Source: Natronoarchaeum philippinense (GTDB lineage Archaea; Halobacteriota; Halobacteria; Halobacteriales; Natronoarchaeaceae). From it: 64,000 bases of DNA. Numbering within the stretch: the stretch's first letter is position 1; the number at the start of each line of letters is the position of its first letter. The position numbers and the translations under genes are program-made. The notes under the pieces were generated by a model. That model worked only from the letters and a program-made list of their open reading frames with translations, was not told the origin of the DNA and did not search any database. The stretch is taken from contig NZ_OBEJ01000003.1 in NCBI RefSeq assembly GCF_900215575.1, forward strand, positions 310,001 through 374,000. The letters are read 5' to 3'. This document shows, in pieces, positions 25,491 through 34,185 of the stretch.

Positions 25491-26375
25491 CTACTTGTTC
25501 GGGTCGGCGTTCTCGTGGACCCACTCGTACAACTCGGCGCCGTCGGCGTCGACGCCCTGTCGGCGGAAAAAGGAAGCGACGTTCTCGCAGTCCCGTTCGA
25601 GGAACTCCTCGGCGTTGGGGTGGTGGATCGTGACCGCCTGTCCGATGTCGATGATCACCAGCTGACCCTCGTAGAACAACACGTTGTACTCGCTCAGGTC
25701 GCCGTGTACGAGTCCGGCGGCGTACAGCCGGCGGACGTACTCCCGGACGACGCCGTAGGCCGTCTCGGGATTTTCGATGGATACCTCGTCGAGGCGGCGC
25801 GCGCGCTGGCCCTCGGTGGCGACGAACTCCATCACCAGCACGTTGCGCTGGGCGGCGATCGGGGTCGGAACGCGGACGCCGGCTTTGCGCGCGCGTTCGA
25901 GGTTCGATAGCTCCTTGCGGGTCCACGCCAGCACGATCTCTTTTTTGTCGCCAAGCTCCTCGAAGCGGGGGTCGCCGACGAGATACTCGCGCATGTCCCG
26001 GAAGTTGGTCGCCCGCGTTCGGTACACCTTGATGGCGACCTGTTCGGCGCCGTCGGCGAGTTCTTTCAAGGAGCGTTCGCCGCCCAGCGCCTCGTAGACG
26101 TTTGCCTCCTTGCCAGTCGACACGGGGCCGCCCAGCGCGTCGACGTAGCCGTCCTGTACGAGTTTGTACAGCGCGGCGAACGTGGCGTCGTCGAACGCCG
26201 ACTCTTGGACTTTGAACCGCTCTGAGTTTTTGATGCGCTTTCGCCACTGGTCGAACTCGCGGTCGCGTTCGCGCGCGATCCGGTCGGCCTCCGTGTCGCT
26301 GACGTCGATCTCCTCGAACTCGTCGCCGGGCGCCTCGGCTTCGTCGGTGTCGAGGAGGCCGTACTCGCCGTTCAT
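25491..26375 (-). CDS. rio1: RIO1-type serine/threonine protein kinase
   Basis: A 294-aa RIO1 kinase, linked to late small-subunit ribosome maturation. Visible kinase elements are the flexible P-loop ISTGKEANVYEA (here VSTGKEANVYEA), the lysine in QVAIKVYRT, the catalytic loop LVHGDLSEYNVL and the metal-binding LVIIDIGQAV. The N terminus is acidic and charged. It lies downstream of a zinc ribbon protein and aIF1A in the same direction, a grouping of translation genes common in haloarchaea. Confidence 0.93.
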   Translation of the reverse strand: MNGEYGLLDTDEAEAPGDEFEEIDVSDTEADRIARERDREFDQWRKRIKNSERFKVQESAFDDATFAALYKLVQDGYVDALGGPVSTGKEANVYEALGGERSLKELADGAEQVAIKVYRTRATNFRDMREYLVGDPRFEELGDKKEIVLAWTRKELSNLERARKAGVRVPTPIAAQRNVLVMEFVATEGQRARRLDEVSIENPETAYGVVREYVRRLYAAGLVHGDLSEYNVLFYEGQLVIIDIGQAVTIHHPNAEEFLERDCENVASFFRRQGVDADGAELYEWVHENADPNK

Positions 26376-26421
26376 CTACGACGGGCTAGGCGAGCCAGCC
26401 CTAAAAGGGTGCGTTCATTGC

Positions 26422-26619
26422 TCACTCGTCGACATCGGCGTAGACCCGAACCAACCCACACTCCGGGCAGACGACGGCGTCGACATCGAGTTGCTCCTTG
26501 GCGCCGACCTTCCCAAGCAGTCCGTCCCGTTGCTCATCGAGCACGAACCGCTCGGCGCTTCCGAGCCGTCCCGACTCCATGCCGACGCCGCAGTCGGGAC
26601 AGCGCGGCTCGGTCGCCAT
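26422..26619 (-). CDS. Small zinc-ribbon protein
   Basis: A 65-aa protein with two CxxC pairs (CPDCG at the start and CPECG near residue 52) that should bind one zinc. Its ATG overlaps the aIF1A stop by one base (TAATG), so translation is coupled to the initiation factor. Haloarchaea encode many such small CPxCG proteins, most with unknown roles; the neighbours hint at translation or ribosome biogenesis. Confidence 0.78.
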   Translation of the reverse strand: MATEPRCPDCGVGMESGRLGSAERFVLDEQRDGLLGKVGAKEQLDVDAVVCPECGLVRVYADVDE

Positions 26620-26897
26620 TACTGGATGTGTCCTTCGTCGCGCAGCTGGTCGGCGTCCTGTTTGTCGTAGCGCCACGTGATGTCGGCCTTCTCGTCCTGC
26701 CAGTCCCACGGCTCGACGAGCACGACGTCGTCTTCCCGGATCCAGATGCGTTTTTGCATCTTGCCGGGGATCCGTGCGGTGCGTTCGGTGCCGTCGGCGC
26801 AGCGTACCTTGACGCGATTCGCTCCGAGCATGTTCGTGACCTCGGCGAACACCTCGTCTCCCTCTGGCATCCGGAGGTCGTTGCGGCCGTCGCTCAT
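26619..26897 (-). CDS. eif1a: Translation initiation factor aIF1A
   Basis: A 92-aa OB-fold protein that binds the A site of the small subunit and helps scan for the start codon. Diagnostic segments are [54 protein letters not shown] and DKQDADQL, spread over the full family length. It leads a set with the zinc ribbon and the RIO1 kinase. The upstream 147 bases are shared with a divergent small membrane protein. Confidence 0.95.
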   Translation of the reverse strand: MSDGRNDLRMPEGDEVFAEVTNMLGANRVKVRCADGTERTARIPGKMQKRIWIREDDVVLVEPWDWQDEKADITWRYDKQDADQLRDEGHIQ

Positions 26898-27044
26898 GTG
26901 CGCCCATTGGTGGCGGACGTTTTTAAAAACGCGGGATCGGGCTCACGGCCCGTGGAGACGCCGTCGCGTGGGCGCACTCGGCCGTCTGGTCCTCTCGCCC
27001 GCGCAAACGAAAACCATTAACTGTTGTTCGGGACTCCCGAGCGT

Positions 27045-27233
27045 ATGCTCAAACGACTCGGTGCGACCGGTATCGTCGGCCTGCTTGCGATCCTCGGCGG
27101 TATCGCGCTCATCGCCTCCGAAAGTCTCGTCGTCGCCGGCGGCATCGCGCTGGTGCTCGCTGGGATCGGACTGATCGTTCGCGCGCTCGTCACCAGCCTC
27201 ATCAACTCGATGGGTATGGGTGGCATGTTCTGA
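27045..27233 (+). CDS. Small membrane protein, DUF7470-like
   Basis: A 62-aa protein from ATG 27045 with two hydrophobic helices (about 8-25 and 30-50) and a Met/Gly-rich end (SMGMGGMF). A longer frame adds seven residues but the shorter start is favoured by the promoter-like AAACCATTAACTG upstream. Similar 60-residue proteins are common in haloarchaea; the domain name is from memory. Function is unknown. Confidence 0.6.
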   Translation: MLKRLGATGIVGLLAILGGIALIASESLVVAGGIALVLAGIGLIVRALVTSLINSMGMGGMF

Positions 27234-27366
27234 TCCCCCGGTAGCTACCGATATCGCCCGGTCTAACTCTCTGACAGCCGTCCCGACCAGCGGCGTCGCC
27301 GTCGCTAGCCATAGAGCGGCGCCGCCGTCGCTAGCTCTCGCGTGGCGTCGCTTCGAATCTCCTGCG

Positions 27367-27373
27367 CAAAAAA
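27367..27373 (-). terminator. T-run terminator behind the amylase-family gene
   Basis: Minus-strand GATTTTTTGC, 32 bases after the stop of the 1316-aa gene. Archaeal terminators are often simple T-runs of this kind. The 170-base gap around it also holds a 12-base direct repeat GCCGTCGCTAGC (27298 and 27324). Confidence 0.45.
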
Positions 27374-27404
27374 TCAGCGTCGAATCGGAACCGCTCGATT
27401 GCGG

Positions 27405-30400
27405 TTACTCTTCGTCGTCGTCTTCGGTGTCGGACATGCGGCGTGCCGCCTCGGCGGCGCCGGCCACGCCGGCCGCACCAGCCGCGACGCCGAAGCCGGG
27501 CAGCCCGTCGCTGCTGCCGTCGTCGCTGCTGGAACTGTTACCGCCGCTGTCACTGCTGGAGCCGCTGCCGTCGTCGCTGTTACCGTCGTCGTTGTTACCG
27601 CCGCTACCGCTGCCACCGCTGTAGTTGCCCACCGTGACGAAGGGCAGGGAGACGGTGCTGTCGGCGGAGTAGTTGCTCAGCACGGACGCCTGATCGGTGC
27701 CTTCGGGCGTCAGGATGTCCATCGCGGCCGGGTCGTTGGTACCCGTGCCGCCGCCGATGGCGTGCTGACCGTTGGACTCGGCGATTCCGCGGACGCCCTT
27801 GGTGCCGTAGCCGTCGTAGGGGACGGTGACCGGCTGGATCGCCATGCCGGTCTCCTCGTGGGACCAGCTGAGCGCGCCGCGGGGCACGTCGATGGAGACG
27901 GTCTTCCCGTCGGTTTGGGTGTTCACGTCCGTCGAGATAGCCTCGCCGGCTGCGTTCTCGACGGCCATGGTGCCCTCGCCGTGGACGACCACGCGGTAGT
28001 GGTACGGCTGGGCGAAGCCGAGATTCGTCCCGCCGCGGCCTTCGGTTCCGCTGGGGCCGCCAGCGTTGGGCGCAGCCACGTAGATCTGGAACATCTGGTG
28101 GCTGAAGCCGGGGCCGAAGCTCCACGGGTTCTGGATCTCCTCGGCCATCGTGTAGTTGAACCGGACGCGGCTACGAGAGGCCTCGACGCTGAAGGACTCG
28201 ATGTCCCACGCGTTCTCGTAGTAGGCGTCGGCGGTCGGCAGAGTGTACTGGCCCGATGCCATCCCGTCGCCGACCGGGTCGGAGAAGCTTGCGACCTCCT
28301 TGAACTCGGTCGTGACCAGCACGTACGAGAGCTGGGCGAGCTCGCCCTCGGAGTACGACAGCGCCTTGGGCTGGGTCGTGTTGTCGCTGGTCACCATGTC
28401 GATGATGTTCGGCGCGCTGTCGTTCTCGGCGCCGCCGAAGGCGTTCGCGGCGGCCTCCGACTCGACGGGCATGACGTTGCCGTCGGCCGAGCCGTCGTAG
28501 CCGAGCATCAGGGGCGCGAGCTGCATCGTCTCGGGCGAGACGTCGAGCTGGCGCTTGGGGATCTCGGTGATAATCTCGTACACCGCGTTGTTGATCTTGA
28601 CGTTGCCGGTGGCGACCTCGTTGCCGTCGGCGTCTTCGAGGCGCGCGCCGTTCTCGCCGTCGGTGACCACGCGGTAGTGGTACGGCTCGGAGAATTCGGC
28701 GTTGACGCCCGTCCGGGCCGCCGTCGACCCGCCGTCGCCGCTACTGTCGCGCACGTAGACTTGGAGGTGCTGGTTGGAGAACCCGTGCTCCAGATCGTCG
28801 GGGTTGGTGACCTCCGTGTCGACGCCGTAGATGAACTGGTAGTGGTCGTCGGTCTCGTGGACGCGGAACGTGTCGATGTCGAACGTCCCGTCGGCGTAGC
28901 CGTCGCCGGTGGGGTAGGTGTACGGCGTCGTGCCGTCCTCGGTGTCGGGCTGGCCCGGACCGATGTCGTCGCCGGTCTGGTCGCCCGTCTCGAAGACGGT
29001 CTCGCCGACCGGCAGCAGCGTCGGCGTCTCGTAGACGGCGATCGTGTCGACCTCGGTGACGCTCGCTGCCGCGCCGCTCGGGATCGAGAGATCCTCGCCG
29101 CTGATCACGTCGGTCGTGCTCACGTCCGGTCGGAGGTTGACCTGTGCCGGCTCCTCCTCGAAGTTGACGACGACGACGGCCTTCTCGGGGCCGCTGACAT
29201 CGTCGAGGTGGCTCGCGTCGCGTCCGAACACGAGAAGGTTGGGTTCGGCCTTGAACGCAGTCGTGAACCACTCGGCGGACATATCTGCGTCCGGTTTGAG
29301 CACGTCCAGATCGTGGTACGCGCTGATCAGGTCCTTGTAGAACTGGAGGTGGTCCTCGTCGTACTCGTCCCAGTTCATGAACGCCCGCTTTTTGCCGCCG
29401 GGGAAGACGTCCCCGTCCCGCGGGTCGTCCTCGCCCATGTGGCGGCCCTCGCCGTACTGGCTGATAGCGCGTTCCTGACCGTAGTAGACGAAGGGGACGC
29501 CGGGCAGCGCGACGCCGGCCGCCCAGCAGGCGCGCTGGGCCTTCTTGGGGTTGTCGCGGGTGCCGCCCTCCATGATCTGGTTGAGAAGGCGTTCCTCGTC
29601 GTGGTTCTCGGTCGTGTTGAGGACCAAGCTGTGCTCCGGGAATCCCTCCGTCTTCCGCTTCTGGACGGCGTTCATCAGTTCGACGGCGGGAGCGTTGTCG
29701 CGGCCGACGCCGCGGGCGGTGTTCATGAAGTCCGCCGTGTCGAAGTGCATGTCGAACTCGTTCTCGCTGAACTGAGGATCGTTCGGGATCGTCTCGTTCA
29801 GCATCATGAACTCGCTGTTGTTCTCCCGGACGACTTCGCGCACCTCCTTCCACATGCTGTGGGGAACGCCCCACGCGATGTCGCAGCGGAAGCCGTCGAC
29901 GCCGATCTGGCCAGACCAGAAGTCGGCGACGGCGAGCATGTGCTCGCGCAACGCGATGTTGTCGAAGTTCCAGTTGGGCATCACGCGCAGTCCCCAGAAG
30001 CCGGTGTTGGCCGGCTGGGGGTCGACAACGTCGCCCGAAGGCCCGGTGATCGGGGCGTCCATCCGGTCGAACCAGTCGAAGCGCTTGGAGTCTTTCTTCC
30101 AGCTCTTGAGCGGCGGGTACTCCCATCCTTCGGGCGCTGCCTCGCCGGTGGTGCCGGTGTGCGTGCTCGTGAAGAACTCGTGGTTGCGACCGCCGTGGTT
30201 GATCACGAGGTCGAACACGACGTGGATGTCGCGCTCGTGACAGGCGTCGACGAACGCCTGATAGTCTTCCATCGTCCCAAGGTCGGGCGCGATGGCCATG
30301 TAGTCGTTGGCGTCGTAGCCGTGGGGGCCGCCGCCCGCCATCTCCTTGCGGGAACTCTCGGAGGGGACGACCGGCGTCAGCCAGACCGCGTCGATACCTA

Positions 30401-31355
30401 GTTCTTCTAGATAATCGACATTGTCGGCGAGGTACTGCATGTCGGTCGCGCCGCGCTCGCCGGCAAACGACCGCGTGAAGATTTCGTACATCACGCCGTC
30501 TTTCATCCACTCTGGCGGTCGGTTCGGGTGGTGGGTCTCGCCGTCGGCATCGAGCACGACGCTGTCGGTGATGCCGTGAACCTCGCCGTCGAACGGCGCG
30601 GCGTGTACGCGTGCCGCTTCGCCGTCGATCGCGCTCTGGGGGACGCGCGCCGTGGTCCCCTCGACCGTGATGTCCTCAGTCGCCAGCGCGTCGCGGTCGT
30701 CGGCGAGGAACTCGACGACGAGGTCGTCGCGCGACGCGTTGCTGTTGGGCGCGAGATTGGCATTGGACTCGATGACGAACTCGCCGGCGCCGCCGTCGAA
30801 CGATGCATCGAGCGAGATGCGCGGCGGGCCGCCGGCGTCACCGGGAGCCGCCGGGAACGCGTGGATCGTCTGCTGGTGGGTTCCGTCGGGCGCCTCCAGC
30901 TCTAGAACGTACGTACCAGCGGTGTCGGCGGTGAACTCGGCGGCGTTCTCCTTGCCGTTCGACCATCGAGGCTTTTCGGAGTCGTGTGTCTGTTCGAACT
31001 TCAGCTCGGCGTTCGAGCCATCGGGCTGCTCGGCGATCGACCACGTGAAGTCGTCGGCCGAGTAGTTCTCGGGATCGGCCTGGAAGTCCGGGACGCGAGG
31101 TGCGAGGTTGTCGCGCGCGTCGTAGAAGCCGTTCCCGACGTGGATCGGGTTGCTCAACTGCTCGCCGACAGCCACGAACCGGGGGTGGCCGGGGTGGTGG
31201 GAATTCGCTCCGCTCGCGGATGTTTGCTGCTGAAGCGCCGGCTGCGTCTCCGCGCTACCATAACCGGATGACAGCGAGAGTGCGCCGAGCCCGGCGATGC
31301 CGCCGAGCACGCTTCGTCGATCCATTTCGGGGGTGAGATTGTCGTTGTTGCTCAT
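27405..31355 (-). CDS. Secreted, surface-anchored GH13 alpha-amylase family protein with two glucodextranase-type C-terminal domains
   Basis: A 1316-aa exported glycosidase. The Tat motif DRRSVLGG (residues 12-19) is followed by Ig-like N-terminal domains (about 50-270) and a GH13 barrel (about 280-800) with the four conserved regions: DLVINH (382-387), GFRCDIAW with nucleophile D492, MLNETI with acid/base E521, and TENHD with D586. Two homologous C-terminal domains (about 845-1010 and 1060-1230), sharing PTxDxYxxxxxDIxxF and FSxQxxQxYV patterns, resemble the glucodextranase C-terminal module. A Ser/Gly/Asp spacer and the PGFG-helix-RR signal (PGF-CTERM) end the protein. It probably degrades starch-like glucans at the cell surface; exact specificity is unknown. 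Confidence 0.9.
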   Translation of the reverse strand: MSNNDNLTPEMDRRSVLGGIAGLGALSLSSGYGSAETQPALQQQTSASGANSHHPGHPRFVAVGEQLSNPIHVGNGFYDARDNLAPRVPDFQADPENYSADDFTWSIAEQPDGSNAELKFEQTHDSEKPRWSNGKENAAEFTADTAGTYVLELEAPDGTHQQTIHAFPAAPGDAGGPPRISLDASFDGGAGEFVIESNANLAPNSNASRDDLVVEFLADDRDALATEDITVEGTTARVPQSAIDGEAARVHAAPFDGEVHGITDSVVLDADGETHHPNRPPEWMKDGVMYEIFTRSFAGERGATDMQYLADNVDYLEELGIDAVWLTPVVPSESSRKEMAGGGPHGYDANDYMAIAPDLGTMEDYQAFVDACHERDIHVVFDLVINHGGRNHEFFTSTHTGTTGEAAPEGWEYPPLKSWKKDSKRFDWFDRMDAPITGPSGDVVDPQPANTGFWGLRVMPNWNFDNIALREHMLAVADFWSGQIGVDGFRCDIAWGVPHSMWKEVREVVRENNSEFMMLNETIPNDPQFSENEFDMHFDTADFMNTARGVGRDNAPAVELMNAVQKRKTEGFPEHSLVLNTTENHDEERLLNQIMEGGTRDNPKKAQRACWAAGVALPGVPFVYYGQERAISQYGEGRHMGEDDPRDGDVFPGGKKRAFMNWDEYDEDHLQFYKDLISAYHDLDVLKPDADMSAEWFTTAFKAEPNLLVFGRDASHLDDVSGPEKAVVVVNFEEEPAQVNLRPDVSTTDVISGEDLSIPSGAAASVTEVDTIAVYETPTLLPVGETVFETGDQTGDDIGPGQPDTEDGTTPYTYPTGDGYADGTFDIDTFRVHETDDHYQFIYGVDTEVTNPDDLEHGFSNQHLQVYVRDSSGDGGSTAARTGVNAEFSEPYHYRVVTDGENGARLEDADGNEVATGNVKINNAVYEIITEIPKRQLDVSPETMQLAPLMLGYDGSADGNVMPVESEAAANAFGGAENDSAPNIIDMVTSDNTTQPKALSYSEGELAQLSYVLVTTEFKEVASFSDPVGDGMASGQYTLPTADAYYENAWDIESFSVEASRSRVRFNYTMAEEIQNPWSFGPGFSHQMFQIYVAAPNAGGPSGTEGRGGTNLGFAQPYHYRVVVHGEGTMAVENAAGEAISTDVNTQTDGKTVSIDVPRGALSWSHEETGMAIQPVTVPYDGYGTKGVRGIAESNGQHAIGGGTGTNDPAAMDILTPEGTDQASVLSNYSADSTVSLPFVTVGNYSGGSGSGGNNDDGNSDDGSGSSSDSGGNSSSSDDGSSDGLPGFGVAAGAAGVAGAAEAARRMSDTEDDDEE

Positions 31356-31731
31356 GAGTTACTTCGGAATCCGACGTAGTCGGTTACAGAACTGGAACGT
31401 CGCAGTCGGGCCGGCCGGGACGCCGATCCGACTCCGTGGGACCCCAGCGACCGTTCACCGTGGCGTGAACACGGCGCCAAACGGGCACGGCGCGTCGCCA
31501 CATCGCCGTTTGACGGACCGATCGCTACGTTGGGTCGTCGCAAATCGTACCAGCACCTCCTCGACACGGGACGATGTAATGTTTCTTCATGCTTAATACT
31601 CCGTCTGTGATTAACATTTGCCTGTTGTAATGGAATTACGTAATTAAGTACATAATGAACAACCCCACTACGTACTCGTGTTTGCCCGTTCGTACCGCAA
31701 TAGAGCACCTCGATCCGTGCCCCGCTGGTGC
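31356..31731 (-). other. Intergenic leader of the amylase-family gene with AT-rich promoter region
   Basis: No convincing long ORF lies in this 376-base gap. On the minus strand there are TATA-like elements at about 31643-31652 (TACTTAATTA) and 31594-31601 (GTATTAAG), followed by 200 or more bases before the amylase ATG at 31355. The leader holds inverted repeats GTTCAC/GTGAAC (31453-31458, 31465-31470) and CAAACGG/CCGTTTG (31478-31484, 31506-31512). A 21-codon ORF just after the second TATA box is probably chance. A perfect 12-base palindrome AATTACGTAATT occurs at 31634-31645. Confidence 0.5.
31634..31645. promoter_or_regulatory. Palindrome AATTACGTAATT in the amylase promoter region
   Basis: Perfect 12-base palindrome in an AT-rich island, overlapping or adjoining the distal TATA-like element. 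Good position for a regulator site, for example of a sugar-responsive TrmB-like protein, but no regulator is encoded nearby. Confidence 0.35.
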
Positions 31732-32262
31732 TCAGGCGAACTCGACGCGAAGCGTACAGTGATCGTCGCCGTCTTTCGTGCAGGTGCGCTCGTTGATCGT
31801 CACCTCGTCGTCGTACTTCTCGGCTACGCCGAGGACGATCCCTTCGGCCACCGCACAGAGTTCACGCTCGGACCGGTAGGTCACGACGATGTCGCCGCCG
31901 TCGGCTTCGGTCGCCACGTCGGGGAGCGTCGACTCCTCGTCTTGGGCCGCAACCCGCTCGTAGACCACCTCGAGTGCCAACAGCAACTCTTGGGTGCCCC
32001 AGTCGTCCCGGACGTGTGCTTTGAACGTATTCAGCAGTTCCGGTGCGAGGGTCCGTCCGAACGCCGTCTGATGGGCAGCCTCGTTCTCGTCGGTCGACGC
32101 CGCCAGCGCAGCAAAGACGGCATCGACTTCCTCGTCGGGATACCGACTCACTGGCAGGTACAGTTTCGGATCTAGCCCAGCTCGATCGGCAACGTCGTCC
32201 CACTCGGCGGCGTCGATCCCCTCGACGTACTCCTTGAGCGTCTTGTGAACGATTCCGTGCAT
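31732..32262 (-). CDS. H-NOX-like (heme NO-binding family) protein lacking the proximal histidine
   Basis: A 176-aa stand-alone protein matching the heme-nitric-oxide/oxygen-binding fold over its whole length: start MHGIVHKTLKEYV, SRYPDEEVDAVF, AFGRTLAPELL, the Y-x-S-x-R heme-propionate motif as Y129-R-S131-E-R133, and the C-terminal GDDHCTLRVEF. The proximal histidine that ligates heme in known members should fall near residue 101; here the aligned segment reads ALEVVYERV, with Tyr101 in its place. So heme may be bound through tyrosine or not at all. No kinase or cyclase domain is fused or adjacent. A role in NO sensing alongside nirK/norZ is speculative. Confidence 0.78.
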   Translation of the reverse strand: MHGIVHKTLKEYVEGIDAAEWDDVADRAGLDPKLYLPVSRYPDEEVDAVFAALAASTDENEAAHQTAFGRTLAPELLNTFKAHVRDDWGTQELLLALEVVYERVAAQDEESTLPDVATEADGGDIVVTYRSERELCAVAEGIVLGVAEKYDDEVTINERTCTKDGDDHCTLRVEFA

Positions 32263-32356
32263 GCTTTACCGTCTCTCGTTCGATCGCGCGTCGCTGCTCA
32301 TACGTTACCTTCACGCAACCATCGCGTAAGTATTCCGGCGTTCCGGCGAGCCTGCT

Positions 32357-33211
32357 TCAGTTCTCCACGGCTCGCGCAATCGCCGGCGCAGCGCTGACCT
32401 CGCTGACCGGTCGTTCGATTGTGTCGGTGCCGTAGATCGCGTCCACGCCAGCCCGCGAGAGCTTCGTGACCGCGTTGCTGGCCAGCAGCGGATGGACGCA
32501 GGTGACGTAGACGCCGTCGGCACCCCGTTCGTCGAGCACGCCGACGGCCTCGCTCATCGTCGATCCTGTGGCGATGATGTCGTCGACGACGACCACGTCT
32601 CGCCCCTCTACATCGGCGTCGCTCGGTGTGATTTCGACCTCGCTGCCCGAGCGGCGCGTCTTCTCGAAGTAGTCGACCTCGCCCTCGCCCGCGGCCGAGC
32701 GGACGGTTTCGGCCAGTTCGATCGCGCCCGCGTCGGGCGAGAGAAAGAGCGGATCGGTCAAGTCATCCGGAAGCGGTTCAGCAAGCCGGTCGGCCGCGGT
32801 GACGGCGGTCGCCGAGGGCTCGAAAAAGTCACAGACCGCCCCCTCGTGGGGATCGACGGTGACGACCCGATCGGCGCCGGTACTGATCGCTCGTGCGACG
32901 GCCCGTGCCGAAACCGGCTCACCGTCCTCGAAGGCTCGGTCCTGTCGAGCGTAGCCCATGTACGGCAGCACCGTCACGACCTCCTCGAAGCCGGCCTCGC
33001 GGGCGGCGTCTTGCAACTGGAGCAGTTCCAGGTGGGCGTCGCCGGTCGGCGTCGACGCGACCACGACGGCACGATCCCCCTCGACCGCCCCGATCTGGGC
33101 CATCACTTCCCCGTCCGGAAACCGGTCGAACTCCACGGGTGCGAGCGGTTCGTCCAGTTCACGGGCCACCTCGGCGGCGAGCGACTGCGAGTGGCGTCCG
33201 CTGAGTATCAT
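32357..33211 (-). CDS. prs: Ribose-phosphate pyrophosphokinase
   Basis: Makes PRPP from ribose 5-phosphate and ATP (284 aa), feeding nucleotide, histidine and, in archaea, other pathways. ATG 33211 gives the normal N terminus ILSGRHSQSLA; the catalytic flexible loop region (GYARQDRAF), the metal-binding TVDPHEGAV and the PRPP loop VVVVDDIIATGSTM are intact. Longer upstream frames are Arg-rich and rejected. It is in the same direction as the beta-propeller gene upstream and is functionally close to rpiA at 36034. Confidence 0.94.
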   Translation of the reverse strand: MILSGRHSQSLAAEVARELDEPLAPVEFDRFPDGEVMAQIGAVEGDRAVVVASTPTGDAHLELLQLQDAAREAGFEEVVTVLPYMGYARQDRAFEDGEPVSARAVARAISTGADRVVTVDPHEGAVCDFFEPSATAVTAADRLAEPLPDDLTDPLFLSPDAGAIELAETVRSAAGEGEVDYFEKTRRSGSEVEITPSDADVEGRDVVVVDDIIATGSTMSEAVGVLDERGADGVYVTCVHPLLASNAVTKLSRAGVDAIYGTDTIERPVSEVSAAPAIARAVEN

Positions 33212-33264
33212 ACTCGTGGCCACTCCGGCGAGCGATAAACCCGTTTTCGTTCGGACCGACGCCG

Positions 33265-34104
33265 TCATTCGGCGACCGCACAGCCGACGACCGGACGCAG
33301 GCCGAGGTGCTGGTGTCGCCAGCCGTCGCCGGCGTCCACGAGGAAGTGCCCATCGGCGGTCACGACGTACGTCGCCGGTCCGTAGCTCACTCCGACCGGT
33401 TCGCCCTCGATCGGTAACGAAATCCGTGACCACGCGTCCGCGCCCGGTGCCGATGCCGCTTCGGCGTCTCGCGTACGCGCGTAGAAATCACTGGCGACGA
33501 CAGCGTGCGCTCGTCCGTCGCCTCCGGCCGCGACCATCGTCGCCTCGCCCTCGACAACTTGCTTCCAGCCAGCTTCATACCGGTAGACACCGTCGTCGGT
33601 CGCAGCGAGTTCGACATCGCCGGATGCCACGTCGGCCGCGGCGCCGAGGCCGGTTCGTTCGAGGGTGGTGGCTGCCCCGTCACCGTCTTCCTCGACGAGT
33701 CGGTAGACGCCGTCGCTCGCCGCGACGAGGTCGCCGTCGATCGCCTGCACCGACCCCCCGACCGTTCCCGCGTCGACCCATTCACCGGGATCGGTCGCCG
33801 TCGCTACCCTTCCTTCCCCGTCCCCCGCGACGACGGCGCCCCGTCGAAAGCCGACGGCGGTCGCCGAGCCGAATCCCAGTTCGAGCGGCTCCTCGCCCAA
33901 CAAGACGATGTCTTCGTCGGTGGCGACGGCGATCTGGCCGGGCTGTCCCGCAATGTCGACTGTCTCGGTCCGATACTCGACGCCGAACTCGCCGACCAGA
34001 TCCGCCGATACCGACACCGCGGCGACGCCGACGCCCGACCCGACGAACACGCGCGTCCGACCGGACTTTTCGGCGAAGATACGCTTTTCCTCGATCGTCG
34101 TCAT
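33265..34104 (-). CDS. Haloarchaeal beta-propeller-like protein (HVO_0234 type)
   Basis: A 279-aa protein from ATG 34104 with repeated short units of the type xxGVYRYExGW, DGVYRLVEEDG and GHFLVDAGDGWR, spaced 40-50 residues apart, which suggests a beta-propeller of about six blades. No signal peptide is present, so it should be cytoplasmic. Haloferax carries a similar protein (HVO_0234) near prs, as far as I recall. Function is unknown. It sits 53 bases before prs and may share its transcript. Confidence 0.7.
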   Translation of the reverse strand: MTTIEEKRIFAEKSGRTRVFVGSGVGVAAVSVSADLVGEFGVEYRTETVDIAGQPGQIAVATDEDIVLLGEEPLELGFGSATAVGFRRGAVVAGDGEGRVATATDPGEWVDAGTVGGSVQAIDGDLVAASDGVYRLVEEDGDGAATTLERTGLGAAADVASGDVELAATDDGVYRYEAGWKQVVEGEATMVAAGGDGRAHAVVASDFYARTRDAEAASAPGADAWSRISLPIEGEPVGVSYGPATYVVTADGHFLVDAGDGWRHQHLGLRPVVGCAVAE

Positions 34105-34185
34105 GTGCGCCGAGAGGGCAGCGGCGGCCGAAAGCGTTCCGACGTGACGCCAAGCTTGACGCCGGAGGACCGCGAACGTTCTCCC

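Noticed and set aside
27342-30401. A 1019-codon open frame on the plus strand inside the amylase-family gene
   Set aside because: It is antisense to a well-supported gene with catalytic motifs. The long open frame is a by-product of high GC content; its protein is Val/Asp/Arg-rich with no motif.
31352-31708. A 118-codon minus-strand frame between the amylase and H-NOX genes
   Set aside because: Composition is Arg/Ser-rich and unlike the acidic proteome; overlaps the promoter and leader of the amylase gene.
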